A DNA stretch of 64,000 bases, from the NCBI GenBank assembly GCA_947632605.1, contig CANRPX010000006.1, positions 1-64,000 on the forward strand, given 5' to 3'. The stretch comes from an uncultured Clostridia bacterium (GTDB lineage: Bacteria; Bacillota; Clostridia; TANB77; CAG-508). The translations under genes and the position numbers were made by a program. Under the pieces are notes generated by a model, which was not told the DNA's origin, made no database searches, and saw only the letters and a list, made by a program, of their open reading frames with translations. Positions 37,600-47,934 of this stretch are shown in pieces. How positions within the stretch are numbered: position 1 is the first letter of the stretch; every line of letters begins with the position of its first letter.

Positions 37600-37689
37600 A
37601 TTTATTTGAAATGTAACCTCTACAATATACTTTTTTAAATTTTAAGGAACAATAAAAATATATTGTACAAGCTACTCTTTCAAATAAAT
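37600..37689 (-). promoter_or_regulatory. long 5'-UTR stem-loop of pnp
   Basis: The outer 12-bp stem pairs 37600-37611 with 37678-37689. An asymmetric internal loop follows, then a 9-bp inner stem (37621-37629 with 37659-37667) and an A/U-rich apical loop. It lies at the very 5' end of the predicted transcript and is not followed by a U-tract, so it is not a terminator. Confidence 0.6.
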
Positions 37690-37699
37690 AACCATGTAT

Positions 37700-37728
37700 A
37701 TTCTACTATATTAACATAAAAAAATCAA
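37700..37728 (-). promoter_or_regulatory. putative sigma-A-type promoter of pnp
   Basis: On the minus strand, TTGATT, a 17-nt spacer and TAGAAT. The predicted transcript begins just before the stem-loop in the pnp leader. Confidence 0.55.
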
Positions 37729-37871
37729 GAAAATTTATCCATAAAGTCTTAATAATAATTAAGTTAATTTTTTAAAATTTTAAAAATTAAAAAAGTTTAG
37801 AATTCTTAATATATTTTTAGCAGAAATTATAATTAATATTAAAAATTAAATTAAAACTTAAAGCAATAAAA
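37729..37871. other. AT-rich intergenic stretch between pnp promoter and rpsO terminator
   Basis: The gap between pnp and rpsO is 363 nt. Apart from the pnp leader and promoter and the rpsO terminator, I see only A/T-rich sequence, with no ORF, RNA gene or repeat that I can support. Confidence 0.6.
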
Positions 37872-37911
37872 TAACCTCAAATATTAGGATTTTTCCTAGC
37901 ACTTGAGGTTA
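37872..37911 (-). terminator. terminator of rpsO
   Basis: Outer stem TAACCTCAA/TTGAGGTTA (37872-37880 with 37903-37911) and inner TAGGA/TCCTA, directly downstream of rpsO. Confidence 0.75.
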
Positions 37912-37934
37912 ATTTCATAAAATTTCAAATAATT

Positions 37935-38198
37935 TTATTTTCTTAAATTTAATTTTTTAACTATTTCTCTATATCTATTTAAATCTTTTTTTGCTAAATA
38001 GTTTAATAAGTTTCTTCTTTTACCAATCATTTTTAATAATCCTCTTCTAGAGTGATTATCTTTTTTGTGAACTTTTAAGTGTTCTGTTAATTCTGAAATT
38101 CTTTCTGATAAAATAGCAACTTGTACTTCTGGAGAACCTGTATCGTTCTCATCTCTCTTGTAAGTGTTAATAATTTCTTGTTTTCTTTCTTTAGTCAT
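37935..38198 (-). CDS. rpsO: 30S ribosomal protein S15
   Basis: An 87-aa S15 that binds 16S rRNA early in 30S assembly. Motifs: [48 protein letters not shown] and the C-terminal [18 protein letters not shown] precedes ATG 38198. It sits upstream of pnp, as in many bacteria, but with its own terminator. A strong leader hairpin (38229-38276) suggests S15 autoregulation. Confidence 0.97.
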   Translation of the reverse strand: MTKERKQEIINTYKRDENDTGSPEVQVAILSERISELTEHLKVHKKDNHSRRGLLKMIGKRRNLLNYLAKKDLNRYREIVKKLNLRK

Positions 38199-38228
38199 AA
38201 TTATTTATCCTCCTATTTATTTTATTTG

Positions 38229-38276
38229 CCATAAACTGAGTATAAAGTAGGTTTTTCCTTTAAACTAAGTCTATGG
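38229..38276 (-). promoter_or_regulatory. rpsO leader hairpin (candidate S15 autoregulatory element)
   Basis: The minus-strand RNA folds into about 19 paired positions with two mismatches (38229-38251 with 38257-38276), including G-U pairs. A short A-rich loop caps it, ending about 12 nt upstream of the Shine-Dalgarno. No U-tract follows. Confidence 0.55.
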
Positions 38277-38334
38277 TATTTTTAGCATAACTATTTTACA
38301 ACATATTTTTATAAAAATCAAGTATTTAAACTAA

Positions 38335-38970
38335 TTAATCTAAATTCTCATATTCTTTTTCTTTTTTATTTATATATAAAACTAATTCAACAACTGCTAT
38401 AACAGTTAATAAATTTACAATTACTGGTGAAACTGGAATTCTTGCTATTGCAATTAAGCTAGCAACACCAAGTTCTGTTAAAACTATTATTCCAGCTAGT
38501 TCTCCTAATAATTTCCAAACATTCATTTTTCTAAATCTTATAATTAAATATGCTATAATTACTACTACTGTTGCAATTACTGGTTTTATATATGGTCTTA
38601 CTAAATCTCTTATTCTTACATTTGAAACTTTAATTCTTTCAAAGTTTTCTGCTTGAAAATCAGTTGCATATTTATTATTGATTTTATCTATAAGATTATT
38701 TCTTTCATCATCTGTTATAGATTCAGCACTTATATTAAAAGAGTCATTAAATAAATCAACAGATCTTACAATTACAGTTTTTTTACCAAAAACTTCTTTA
38801 CAAATATTTTTAATTTCTTTTATATCTATTTCTTTTCCAACAACTATATTCATTGAATCATGTTTTTCTAACATCAAGTAAACTTTAAATCCTTTTAATG
38901 CTACTACTACTATTCCAGCAATAATTAAAAGAATTAAACCTAACAATAGTATTTTTTTACTTTCCTTCAT
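38335..38970 (-). CDS. SecF-like protein, short and divergent
   Basis: A 211-aa protein, third gene after the HD protein and SecD. It has TM1 (about 6-26), an extracytoplasmic segment of about 90 residues (P4-like), and then only about three TM helices. Typical SecF has about 300 aa and six TM helices. The identity is inferred mostly from position and size after SecD and from the SecF-like layout. The family's sequence motifs are weak. GGAG precedes ATG 38970, 17 nt after secD. Confidence 0.65.
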   Translation of the reverse strand: MKESKKILLLGLILLIIAGIVVVALKGFKVYLMLEKHDSMNIVVGKEIDIKEIKNICKEVFGKKTVIVRSVDLFNDSFNISAESITDDERNNLIDKINNKYATDFQAENFERIKVSNVRIRDLVRPYIKPVIATVVVIIAYLIIRFRKMNVWKLLGELAGIIVLTELGVASLIAIARIPVSPVIVNLLTVIAVVELVLYINKKEKEYENLD

Positions 38971-38987
38971 TTTACTTCTCCTTCATC

Positions 38988-40403
38988 TTAAATATTTGTT
39001 ATAAATAAGTAATTATATAAAGCTTGTACAAATAATCCCCAGAATAAAATCATTCCTATACTACTTATAACTACACTTGACATAAATGTAAATATTATTG
39101 AAATTACACAAATTGGAACAATAGCTAAATAGATTTTTTTCATAGTATCTAATAAAGCTGTTCTTTTCATTTCACTAGTTCCTAAACGTTTTAAATAATT
39201 TATGACAAATACATAATTAATTATTACTACTGCAACTACTGCAATTAATCCATTAACTGTTATAACAACATTTGTATATCTTATTATTATATTTAACAAT
39301 CCTAAATATCCTAATGTTAAAATTGCTGATTTAAATCCTTCTAATTTAAATCTTAGTACTAAGTATAAAGATACTAATGCTATAAGCACTATGGCAACTA
39401 TCTCTGCAATAGTTTTAACTTCTTGTGTTAAAACACTGCTAACTCTATTATCTGAACTTAAAGTATATGTTAAAGGTAATTTTTCTTCATTTAATATATT
39501 TGTAATCATTGTTAAACTCTTAGCAAGTTCAATACGATCTTCTTGTGTTGTAACAACATTTCCCATTCTTAATTGTAATACACCTGTTGACATTTCCTCA
39601 CCAAAATAAGTTGTACTTAACACTTGATCATCCATTTTTATTGAGATATTATTAGATGTTTGTGTTCCATCTTCAGCAAATGTTGCTTGATATTTATTAC
39701 TAATCTCTTTTAACTTTTCTTTTCCTTCATCATTAAATTCTAATTGTAAATATGCCTGATAACCAGTTGTTTCAGTTGAATATAATACTTTTGCTTTCTT
39801 TAGGTCTGAATCTTTCATTAATATTAAACCAGTTTGTGCATCAATTATTTCAAAGTTTCCAACTGATGAAATAGTAGGTAATTCTATATCTAAATTTTCA
39901 TCATCTGGTAATTCAATTATTATTTCTCCTGTAACATTGTCTAATCTAATATTATATTCATATACTTCTAATTTTTCTAATCTTGCTTGAATTATTTTTT
40001 TAGCTTTTTCGAAATTTTCTTTTGTTATATTAGATTCTTCATTTACTTTTACTGTTCTTGTTTCTTTAGTATAACCTTCTATATTGGTTTTATCATCTTC
40101 TGGTTGAGTAGTTTCTCCATCTTCTGTTTCTAAAGATATTGATGTATTTGAATTATTTGTTGCTACATCACCTGCATAATTTCCATCTTTATCTAAATAA
40201 ATTTCTTTTTCATTTTCTGAATTGTCTAAAACATAATGTAATTCTCTTTTTCCATTTAGTTCCATTCCTAAGTTAAAATCTTTTAATCTGTTAACCCATA
40301 TTCCATATTGGTTGGTGTAAAAGCCAACAAAAGCTATTACTGCAATAAAAACTGCTCCTAATAATATTGTTATTGTTCTTATCTTTTTTAAATTTTCTTC
40401 CAA
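38988..40403 (-). CDS. secD: SecD-like protein translocase accessory subunit
   Basis: A 471-aa protein with TM1 (about 9-29), then a large extracytoplasmic region. This contains FNLGMELNGKRELHYVL (equivalent of the D1 LGLDLxGG motif, here degenerate), KAKKIIQARLEKLEVYEYNIRLDNVTGEIIIELPD (typical SecD P1) and AYLQLEFNDEGKEKLKEIS. Five C-terminal RND-type helices follow. SecDF uses proton flow to help pull proteins out after SecA. The start is TTG (40403) with a perfect AGGAGG. The signature motif is weak, so the pump residues may be altered. Confidence 0.85.
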   Translation of the reverse strand: MEENLKKIRTITILLGAVFIAVIAFVGFYTNQYGIWVNRLKDFNLGMELNGKRELHYVLDNSENEKEIYLDKDGNYAGDVATNNSNTSISLETEDGETTQPEDDKTNIEGYTKETRTVKVNEESNITKENFEKAKKIIQARLEKLEVYEYNIRLDNVTGEIIIELPDDENLDIELPTISSVGNFEIIDAQTGLILMKDSDLKKAKVLYSTETTGYQAYLQLEFNDEGKEKLKEISNKYQATFAEDGTQTSNNISIKMDDQVLSTTYFGEEMSTGVLQLRMGNVVTTQEDRIELAKSLTMITNILNEEKLPLTYTLSSDNRVSSVLTQEVKTIAEIVAIVLIALVSLYLVLRFKLEGFKSAILTLGYLGLLNIIIRYTNVVITVNGLIAVVAVVIINYVFVINYLKRLGTSEMKRTALLDTMKKIYLAIVPICVISIIFTFMSSVVISSIGMILFWGLFVQALYNYLFITNI

Positions 40404-40415
40404 AACTACTACCTC

Positions 40416-41075
40416 CTATAATAAGTTTGTATCATTTATAATTAATTCAAACCATAAACCTAAATATTTTGCTGCTCTCTTACTCATCTTTGTTCTGTCC
40501 ATAAATATTTCAAAATAATCAATAACAGGACAAATCTTTGTATCAATTGTTAAATTTAATATTGCTTTTCTTTCTTCAACATCTATTTTAAGTTCTGAAT
40601 TTGTAACCGCATAATTAACTTCATCATGTTTATCAAATAAGCTTCTATCTTTTTTAGAAACTCTACTTCTATGAGCATCAGATTTATCTGCTAAAATAAG
40701 TGCTGCTGATATATCACTAACTGCTGTTCCAGTTAATTCATCATGATTTCCAATTGCCATCATAATTTCTGTTCTATCTGATGCATCCATATTCATATCT
40801 TTTAAAATTTCATAAGCAAGTATTGCTCCTGTATGTGCATGATCTACTCTATTTACAGAATTTCCTATGTCATGCATATATCCAGCAATTCTTGCTAATT
40901 CTATCCTATGTTCATCATAACCTAAAGTACTTAATATATATGCTGCTCTTTCTGCTACTACTGAAACATGTCTATTAGAATGTTCTGTGTATCCTAAAAC
41001 ATCAAGTTGCTTTTGTGCATTTTTTATCAGCTCTTTTACTTCGATATTATTAACAACATCATCAAATGTTACCAT
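40416..41075 (-). CDS. HD-domain phosphohydrolase
   Basis: A 219-aa metal-dependent HD protein. Ligands are visible as H39 (SNRHVSVV), H68-D69 (GYMHDIGN) and later HAHTG, NHDELTG and LADKSDAHRSR. The family is found next to secDF in Clostridia, where it is annotated as a putative phosphohydrolase. The substrate is unknown. AAGGAGG precedes ATG 41075. The secD start follows 12 nt later, so they form one operon. Confidence 0.85.
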   Translation of the reverse strand: MVTFDDVVNNIEVKELIKNAQKQLDVLGYTEHSNRHVSVVAERAAYILSTLGYDEHRIELARIAGYMHDIGNSVNRVDHAHTGAILAYEILKDMNMDASDRTEIMMAIGNHDELTGTAVSDISAALILADKSDAHRSRVSKKDRSLFDKHDEVNYAVTNSELKIDVEERKAILNLTIDTKICPVIDYFEIFMDRTKMSKRAAKYLGLWFELIINDTNLL

Positions 41076-41178
41076 ATATCCTCCTTTTTGCTTGTATCTT
41101 ATGTAAATTTTATCTTTATTATTCTCGTAAATTGTATATTAAATTTTTAAAAATATCAACTATTTTAAAGAAAATTAT

Positions 41179-41532
41179 TTATTTAAAATTAACGCCTAAT
41201 ATTCCTCCTATTGCACCTCCAAATATTCCAAGCACTATCATTATTATTGAATTAATATTTAAATTAAATTCAAAATTTATAATACTTGATATTAAATATA
41301 GAATAAGCATATAAATTAATCCTAATACACTACCATAAATTATTCCTTTTTCTTTTTTTATTCTTGATATTCTAAATCCACCAATTAATAATGAAAAACT
41401 TGTAATACCAATTACAGATGGAATAATAACACTTTCACTAATAGATGTATTGCTAACTAATATAGATAAAATAAAAATTAAAATTATTGAAATTAAAATT
41501 GAAAGAAATGTTTCCCTTAAAAAATATCTCAT
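41179..41532 (-). CDS. TIGR04086-type small membrane protein
   Basis: A 117-aa integral membrane protein with four predicted helices. It ends in the glycine-rich IFGGAIGGILGVNFK, the pattern of the TIGR04086 family that often lies near yajC/secDF/tgt in Clostridia. The start is ATG 41532 (MRYFLRETF) behind GGAGG. The long track ORF (to 41670) runs back through a terminator and is not supported. Function unknown. Confidence 0.75.
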   Translation of the reverse strand: MRYFLRETFLSILISIILIFILSILVSNTSISESVIIPSVIGITSFSLLIGGFRISRIKKEKGIIYGSVLGLIYMLILYLISSIINFEFNLNINSIIMIVLGIFGGAIGGILGVNFK

Positions 41533-41565
41533 AAAAACCTCCAAATTTAAAAAATCTTCTAAAGC

Positions 41566-41604
41566 AAAAATACTTCTATAAATTATATTTACAGAAGTAT
41601 TTTT
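41566..41604 (-). terminator. terminator of the rnhA-to-WG operon
   Basis: Perfect 12-bp stem (41566-41577 with 41593-41604) with flanking A/T runs, just after the WG-protein stop. Confidence 0.75.
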
Positions 41605-41623
41605 TATAACAATTATTTTATTT

Positions 41624-43222
41624 TTAAATTTCGTTTGATGTTGTATTTGTTGTATTAGAAGATGTTGCATTTGTGTTTTCTACTACATTTTCTTCATCTG
41701 TTGTTTCATTTGTTTCATTTTTATTATCATTTTCTTCATTATCGTTATCGTTTTCTTCAGAAGGTTCTATGTATTCACCATTTTCATCAATATTAATTAA
41801 GTTGTTTTCTTCTAGAAAAGTTCTTAAATTAGTTTCTTGACCATCATGTTCCATATAATATGTTGTTTCTCCAGATTTTGTAATTGAATATATTTTAGAA
41901 CAAGATAATGGTAAAATTATTCTTTGAGCATTTACATCGAAAATTCCAAAAGAATCCTCTTGATTTATAACAATTCCTTCTATTCCAACTGTACCTGGTA
42001 TTGTTAGAACACTTTCTTCATGTCCAGAAGATGTAGTTTTTGAAGTTGTTTTACATCCCAAACCATCATATAAAATAGAAAGTATCATTTCTCCTTCTAC
42101 ATTAAATAAACCATATTTACCATCTTTCTTTACTGGAATAACTTTTCCAAAAATTAATGATGGGTTTTCTATTTCTTCAGATTCAAAATCTTTAACATCA
42201 TATCCTATTTCATCATTTTCTGCGTGAATAATAGTTTTTCCTGCTCTATTAAGAACTCCATATTCTCCATCTTTTTCAACTAAATATAATTGTTTTTCAT
42301 TTTCTAAATCAGCTAATAATGTAATGTTTTCATATTCAGAAGGAGCAATTACTGTACCACCTTCAGAATTTAAAATTCCCATTGTTCCATTTGATACTGT
42401 TACATAGAATTCTTTTACATTTTGAACAAATTTTATATCATCATATTTTATACTTATAATTTCTTTACCAGTTTCTAGTGAAACAACACCATATAAGTTT
42501 CCATCACTGTCTTTTAATCCATTTCCAACTACTACATATCCATAAAGAGTTGCTCTTAGGTTTTCGTAATATCCACTCATTTCTGTATAACCTAATTGAG
42601 CAATAGCAGATTGAGCATTTTTTATCATGTATTCTAATGTATAAAATCTAAATCTATAATCTTTCCAATCAATTTGTACATTAAGCATTTCTTGTGCATC
42701 TTCTTTAGATACATATATTTCTCCATTAATCATTTTTACTGGATTTACTAATGAAAATGTTTCATAATATCCATTTTCATTTTTCATACTAACTTCTATT
42801 TCTGCAAGCATAGGTTTTTCATTATTAATTGTATCAATATACTTTTCGAATTTATTAGAATTTACAGACATAGAAACTATTTCAAAATCATTTTGTAAAT
42901 AGCAACTATTTTCATCTTCATCAAACTTATTATATTCTCCTTTAGTATATCGATAATTTAAAATTGATCCTAATTCTTTAATATTAAGATAAATTATACC
43001 ATCATCTGACTTGTTATAGAAATTTTTAGGTATAGATTTTATCTCTGCTCCATCTAAAAATAATTTTTCTGTAATAGAATCTTGATATTTTAATATACCA
43101 ATTATTGCAGAAAATATAACGACTAGCAAAGCACATAAAATTATTGATAACATTACTTTTCTTCTATTTTTAGTATTCTTTTCTAGTCTTTCTTTATACA
43201 AATCGCTTTCTTCTAGATTCAT
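41624..43222 (-). CDS. WG-repeat protein, membrane-anchored, with disordered acidic tail
   Basis: A 532-aa protein. A short cytoplasmic N-terminus is followed by one TM helix (about 23-45). A copper-amine-oxidase-N-like domain (IYLNIKELGSILNYRY, GEIYVSKEDAQEML) comes next. At least three WG-type repeats follow: DGNLYGVVSLETGKEIISIKYD, DGEYGVLNRAGKTIIHAEND and DGKYGLFNVEGEMILSILYD. The last 70 residues are Glu/Asn/Thr-rich. It is probably a cell-surface ligand-binding protein. GAGAGG precedes ATG 43222. Last gene of the rnhA-coaE-queA-orphan-tgt operon. Confidence 0.78.
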   Translation of the reverse strand: MNLEESDLYKERLEKNTKNRRKVMLSIILCALLVVIFSAIIGILKYQDSITEKLFLDGAEIKSIPKNFYNKSDDGIIYLNIKELGSILNYRYTKGEYNKFDEDENSCYLQNDFEIVSMSVNSNKFEKYIDTINNEKPMLAEIEVSMKNENGYYETFSLVNPVKMINGEIYVSKEDAQEMLNVQIDWKDYRFRFYTLEYMIKNAQSAIAQLGYTEMSGYYENLRATLYGYVVVGNGLKDSDGNLYGVVSLETGKEIISIKYDDIKFVQNVKEFYVTVSNGTMGILNSEGGTVIAPSEYENITLLADLENEKQLYLVEKDGEYGVLNRAGKTIIHAENDEIGYDVKDFESEEIENPSLIFGKVIPVKKDGKYGLFNVEGEMILSILYDGLGCKTTSKTTSSGHEESVLTIPGTVGIEGIVINQEDSFGIFDVNAQRIILPLSCSKIYSITKSGETTYYMEHDGQETNLRTFLEENNLINIDENGEYIEPSEENDNDNEENDNKNETNETTDEENVVENTNATSSNTTNTTSNEI

Positions 43223-43237
43223 AAAAATTTCCTCTCT

Positions 43238-44401
<1,164 letters not shown>

Positions 44402-44411
44402 TTATTTAAAT

Positions 44412-45713
44412 TTATCTTTCTTCTTTACCAATATCTGTTTTTTCTGAAGAATCTTGCTCTTTAAAAGATCTTCCAATATTATTTATTGAATTTATTACAG
44501 AAGCATCTACTCTAGAGCCTGTATTTTCAAGAAATTCTTCATTTCTTTGAACATCTCTATCTTGGCTTTTTTCTGTTACAGAGATTTCTCCAGTTTCTTC
44601 TCCTCTTTTTCTTAATTCTTGTTCTAATATAGGTCTCATTCTTTCTGAAAAACTTTTTTTACCATATACAAGAATCGGTCTACCTGTACTATCTTTTCCT
44701 ATATCTATTTTTTTAGATACTAAAATTCCTTGACCAAAAATAACTTTATCACCTTTAGTAACTGGTTTTTCAAGAAAAATATATTTAAATCTATTTAATC
44801 CTCTCTTTTCTTCTGGGCTTTCATAAGGTCTAGCACCATTAATTTTTAGATAAATATCTTCAAAATCTATATGTTTATCTGTTAATCTAAAGTTAACTTT
44901 TTTTAATTCTGTTTGATAAGAATGTAATGTTTCTTTATCTCCAGAAATAAATGCTTTGCCCATTTTCTTTAAATCATCAAATCGTCCAAATCCCAATTTT
45001 TCAAATACTAAATATGTTTTTTTACCAGGAACATTTTCTGGACTATCAGAACCATCATTGGTTTTTCCTATATTAGAAACGACTTTACGCACTGAGCCTA
45101 CAAAACCTCTATATTTTGGAACTGGTTGTCTATCATTTACTTTATCTGATTCAATTAGTCCTAAATCAATAAGTGCATCAAAGTTTCTAAAATTTGCTTT
45201 ATGAGTTACAGTTGAAAATTTTTGATTATATACTCTAACTCCATTTTCTTTTTCTGTGTATGGTGATCCTTCAAGACCTTGTTTATATCTTTCAAATCCA
45301 ATTAATGCTTGTAATGCCATCATAGAAGATTTTTCATACACATCAAATCCTCTCATGTGAGAATCTAACCCAATTCTTGTATCTTGAAAAATCTGTCTTT
45401 CTCCATCTTGTCCTCTTTTAGAAACAAACATTAAACTTGGTTCCGTTTTGTATATTACATTTGCTCCAGCTCTTACTCCTGCATATACACTACCAATTAA
45501 TAAAGATGTACCAACAATTCCTGGTGCAATTGTAGCAGCTCCTGCTCCTAATACAAATAATGAAGTTGCTCCTAATATTTTTAGTCCTCTTCTTCTTCCA
45601 TCAGCTATTTTATATTTATTTTTATCAATAAATTTAGCTAACGGATTATTTGTTGTAATTTGAGGTAAATTACTACCTGTTTCTTCATATTTTTTCTCTT
45701 GTTCTTTATCCAT
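44412..45713 (-). CDS. orphan membrane protein between queA and tgt
   Basis: A 433-aa protein I do not recognise. A basic N-terminus is followed by two adjacent glycine/alanine-rich helices (about 46-84; LFVLGAGAATIAPGIVGTSLLIGSVYAG), then a soluble C-terminal region with no familiar motif. The tail is charged and ends SSEKTDIGKEER. The same EER ending occurs in the orphan at 56784-58298. GAGGAG precedes ATG 45713, 10 nt after queA. Its presence in a modified-nucleoside operon is not explained. Confidence 0.6.
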   Translation of the reverse strand: MDKEQEKKYEETGSNLPQITTNNPLAKFIDKNKYKIADGRRRGLKILGATSLFVLGAGAATIAPGIVGTSLLIGSVYAGVRAGANVIYKTEPSLMFVSKRGQDGERQIFQDTRIGLDSHMRGFDVYEKSSMMALQALIGFERYKQGLEGSPYTEKENGVRVYNQKFSTVTHKANFRNFDALIDLGLIESDKVNDRQPVPKYRGFVGSVRKVVSNIGKTNDGSDSPENVPGKKTYLVFEKLGFGRFDDLKKMGKAFISGDKETLHSYQTELKKVNFRLTDKHIDFEDIYLKINGARPYESPEEKRGLNRFKYIFLEKPVTKGDKVIFGQGILVSKKIDIGKDSTGRPILVYGKKSFSERMRPILEQELRKRGEETGEISVTEKSQDRDVQRNEEFLENTGSRVDASVINSINNIGRSFKEQDSSEKTDIGKEER

Positions 45714-45723
45714 TTTTTCTCCT

Positions 45724-46749
45724 CTATTTTATAAACATTGCATCTCCAAAACTAAAAAATTTATATTCTTTTTCAACAGCCTCTTTATATGCTTTCATAA
45801 TAAAATCTTTTCCTGCTAAACTAGAAACTAACATTATTAGTGTAGATTCTGGTAAGTGAAAATTAGTAATTAAACAATCAATACATTTAAATTTATATCC
45901 TGGATAAATAAAAATATTTGTATCTGCTTCTATTTCTTCTACTAATCCATCTTTATCTGCAACAGATTCTAATACTCTACAAGAAGTTGTACCTACTGCT
46001 ATTATTCTTTTTCCTTCTATTTTAGCTTTATTAATTTTATCTGCATCTTCTTTTTTAATATAATAATGTTCTGAATGCATTTCGTGATCTTCAACATTTT
46101 CAACTTTTACTGGTCTAAAAGTTCCTATTCCCACATGAAGAGTTACATTTGCTATTTCTACACCTTTTTCTTCAATTTTCTTTAATAATTCTTCTGTAAA
46201 ATGTAATCCAGCAGTTGGTGCAGCAGCAGAACCATCATATTTTGCATAAACAGTTTGATATTTTTTATTATCTTCCTTTGTTGCTTCAGTAATATATGGT
46301 GGAAGTGGCATAAGTCCAACTTTATCTAATATTTCATTAAAAATTCCTTTATATTCGAATTTAACTTTTCTATTTCCACTTTCTAAAACCTCTAAAACAG
46401 TGGCTTTTAGAATTCCATCTCCAAAATAAACTACTGAATTTGGTTTTACTTTATTTCCAGGTCTAACCATAACTTCCCAAGTATCGCCTTCTATTCTTTT
46501 TAATAATAAAAACTCTACTTTGGCTCCTGTATCTTTTTCTCCATATAATCTTGCTGGTATAACTTTTGTGTTATTTATTACTAAACAATCTCCTGGATTT
46601 AAGTAATCTATTATGTCTTTAAAAACTTTATGTTCAATCTTTTCTTTTTTTCTATCTAAAACCATTAGTCTAGCTTCATCTCTTTTTTCATAAGGATGTT
46701 GTGCAATTAGTTTTTCTGGTAGTTCATAATTAAAGTCAGAGACTTTCAT
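45724..46749 (-). CDS. queA: S-adenosylmethionine:tRNA ribosyltransferase-isomerase
   Basis: A 341-aa QueA that makes epoxyqueuosine from preQ1-tRNA and SAM. Motifs: [61 protein letters not shown] and [24 protein letters not shown] precedes ATG 46749. Downstream of coaE by 24 nt in the same operon as tgt. Confidence 0.97.
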   Translation of the reverse strand: MKVSDFNYELPEKLIAQHPYEKRDEARLMVLDRKKEKIEHKVFKDIIDYLNPGDCLVINNTKVIPARLYGEKDTGAKVEFLLLKRIEGDTWEVMVRPGNKVKPNSVVYFGDGILKATVLEVLESGNRKVKFEYKGIFNEILDKVGLMPLPPYITEATKEDNKKYQTVYAKYDGSAAAPTAGLHFTEELLKKIEEKGVEIANVTLHVGIGTFRPVKVENVEDHEMHSEHYYIKKEDADKINKAKIEGKRIIAVGTTSCRVLESVADKDGLVEEIEADTNIFIYPGYKFKCIDCLITNFHLPESTLIMLVSSLAGKDFIMKAYKEAVEKEYKFFSFGDAMFIK

Positions 46750-46773
46750 TTTTGATTCCTTTCTTATTTTAAC

Positions 46774-47367
46774 TTATTTTTCTATCTTTTCAAATATTTT
46801 TTCTACTTCAGTTTTTAAATCACAATTTTTTCTATTATGAATTACAAAATCAGATCTTTTTATATAAAATTCATCTTCATTTTGTATATTAAGTCTACTT
46901 TTTGCAGTTTTTTTATCTATATTATCTCTTTTACAAATTCTTTCAATTTTTAAATCTTCATCAGCTATTAAAGAAATTACAAAATCACAATATTTTTGAA
47001 TTCCAGATTCAAAAAGTAGTGGCGCATCTATTATTACAATTTTAATTTTAGGGTCATTTATATTTTTTATTCTATCTAATATTTCTTTTACAACATAATT
47101 AAATGTTAGATTATTTAGTTTTTCACGAGAAGAATTGTCATTATATATTTTATCCGCTAAAGCTTTTCTATTTAAGTTATCATTTTCTAAAAAAACTTCT
47201 TCTCCAAAAGTATTTTTTATTGCCATTAAGTATTCTGTACCTGGAATACTCATTTCTTTAACTATTTTATCAGCATCCATAACTTTAACATCTTCACGTT
47301 CATCTAAAATTTTACTTAAAGTAGTTTTTCCACTACCAGAAGTTCCTGTAATTCCTATAATTTTCAA
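46774..47367 (-). CDS. coaE: dephospho-CoA kinase
   Basis: A 197-aa last enzyme of coenzyme A synthesis. P-loop GITGTSGSGKTTLSKIL at the N-terminus, DADKIVKEM (Asp base), and DAPLLFESGI in the lid region. The start is TTG (47367) with GGAGG, 14 nt after rnhA. Confidence 0.95.
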   Translation of the reverse strand: MKIIGITGTSGSGKTTLSKILDEREDVKVMDADKIVKEMSIPGTEYLMAIKNTFGEEVFLENDNLNRKALADKIYNDNSSREKLNNLTFNYVVKEILDRIKNINDPKIKIVIIDAPLLFESGIQKYCDFVISLIADEDLKIERICKRDNIDKKTAKSRLNIQNEDEFYIKRSDFVIHNRKNCDLKTEVEKIFEKIEK

Positions 47368-47381
47368 AGTTTTTCCTCCAA

Positions 47382-47816
47382 TTATAAAGATTTTATAGCA
47401 CTTGTTGCTAAATAATCACATCTATTGTTAAACTCATTATCACTATGACCTTTTACTTTTACAAATTCTATTTTATGTTTCTTAACTAAATTATAAAGTT
47501 CTTTCCAAAGTTCTTTATTTTTAACTGGGTCTTTTCCAGATGTTTTCCAATTATTTTTTTGCCAATTTTCAATCCATCCTTGATTAAAAGCATTTACTAC
47601 ATAAGCACTATCACTATAAACCTTAACTTTACATTCTTCTTTCAATAATTTTATTGCTTCCAAAACAGCAGTAATTTCCATGATATTATTAGTTGTTTCT
47701 TTGCTAGCTCCAGATATTTCTTTTTTTATATCATTATACATTAAAATTGCTCCCCATCCTCCTGGACCTGGGTTTCCAGAACAAGCTCCATCTGTGTAAA
47801 TTGTAACTTCTTTCAT
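47382..47816 (-). CDS. rnhA: ribonuclease HI
   Basis: A 144-aa enzyme that degrades the RNA strand of RNA-DNA hybrids. The carboxylate catalytic set is visible in [15 protein letters not shown] (Asp), [11 protein letters not shown] (Glu), [16 protein letters not shown] (Asp) and [15 protein letters not shown] (His and Asp). AGAGGA precedes ATG 47816. First gene of the rnhA-coaE-queA-orphan-tgt-WG operon, divergent from tmcAL. Confidence 0.97.
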   Translation of the reverse strand: MKEVTIYTDGACSGNPGPGGWGAILMYNDIKKEISGASKETTNNIMEITAVLEAIKLLKEECKVKVYSDSAYVVNAFNQGWIENWQKNNWKTSGKDPVKNKELWKELYNLVKKHKIEFVKVKGHSDNEFNNRCDYLATSAIKSL

Positions 47817-47863
47817 TTAATTTTCCTCTTATTTTTTATAATAAATATTATTTATAAATTAAT

Positions 47864-47892
47864 TTGTATTTTAAATAAATATGTGATATTAT
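47864..47892 (+). promoter_or_regulatory. putative sigma-A-type promoter of tmcAL
   Basis: TTGTAT, a 17-nt spacer, TATTAT, about 42 nt before the TTG start. Confidence 0.55.
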
Positions 47893-47934
47893 ACCAGTAA
47901 ATTTAAAATATTACAATACGGGTGGTGATATATT

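Noticed and set aside
41533-41670. Long N-terminal extension of the TIGR04086 ORF
   Set aside because: It runs through a terminator hairpin (41566-41604) and into the upstream gene. A perfect GGAGG places the start at 41532.
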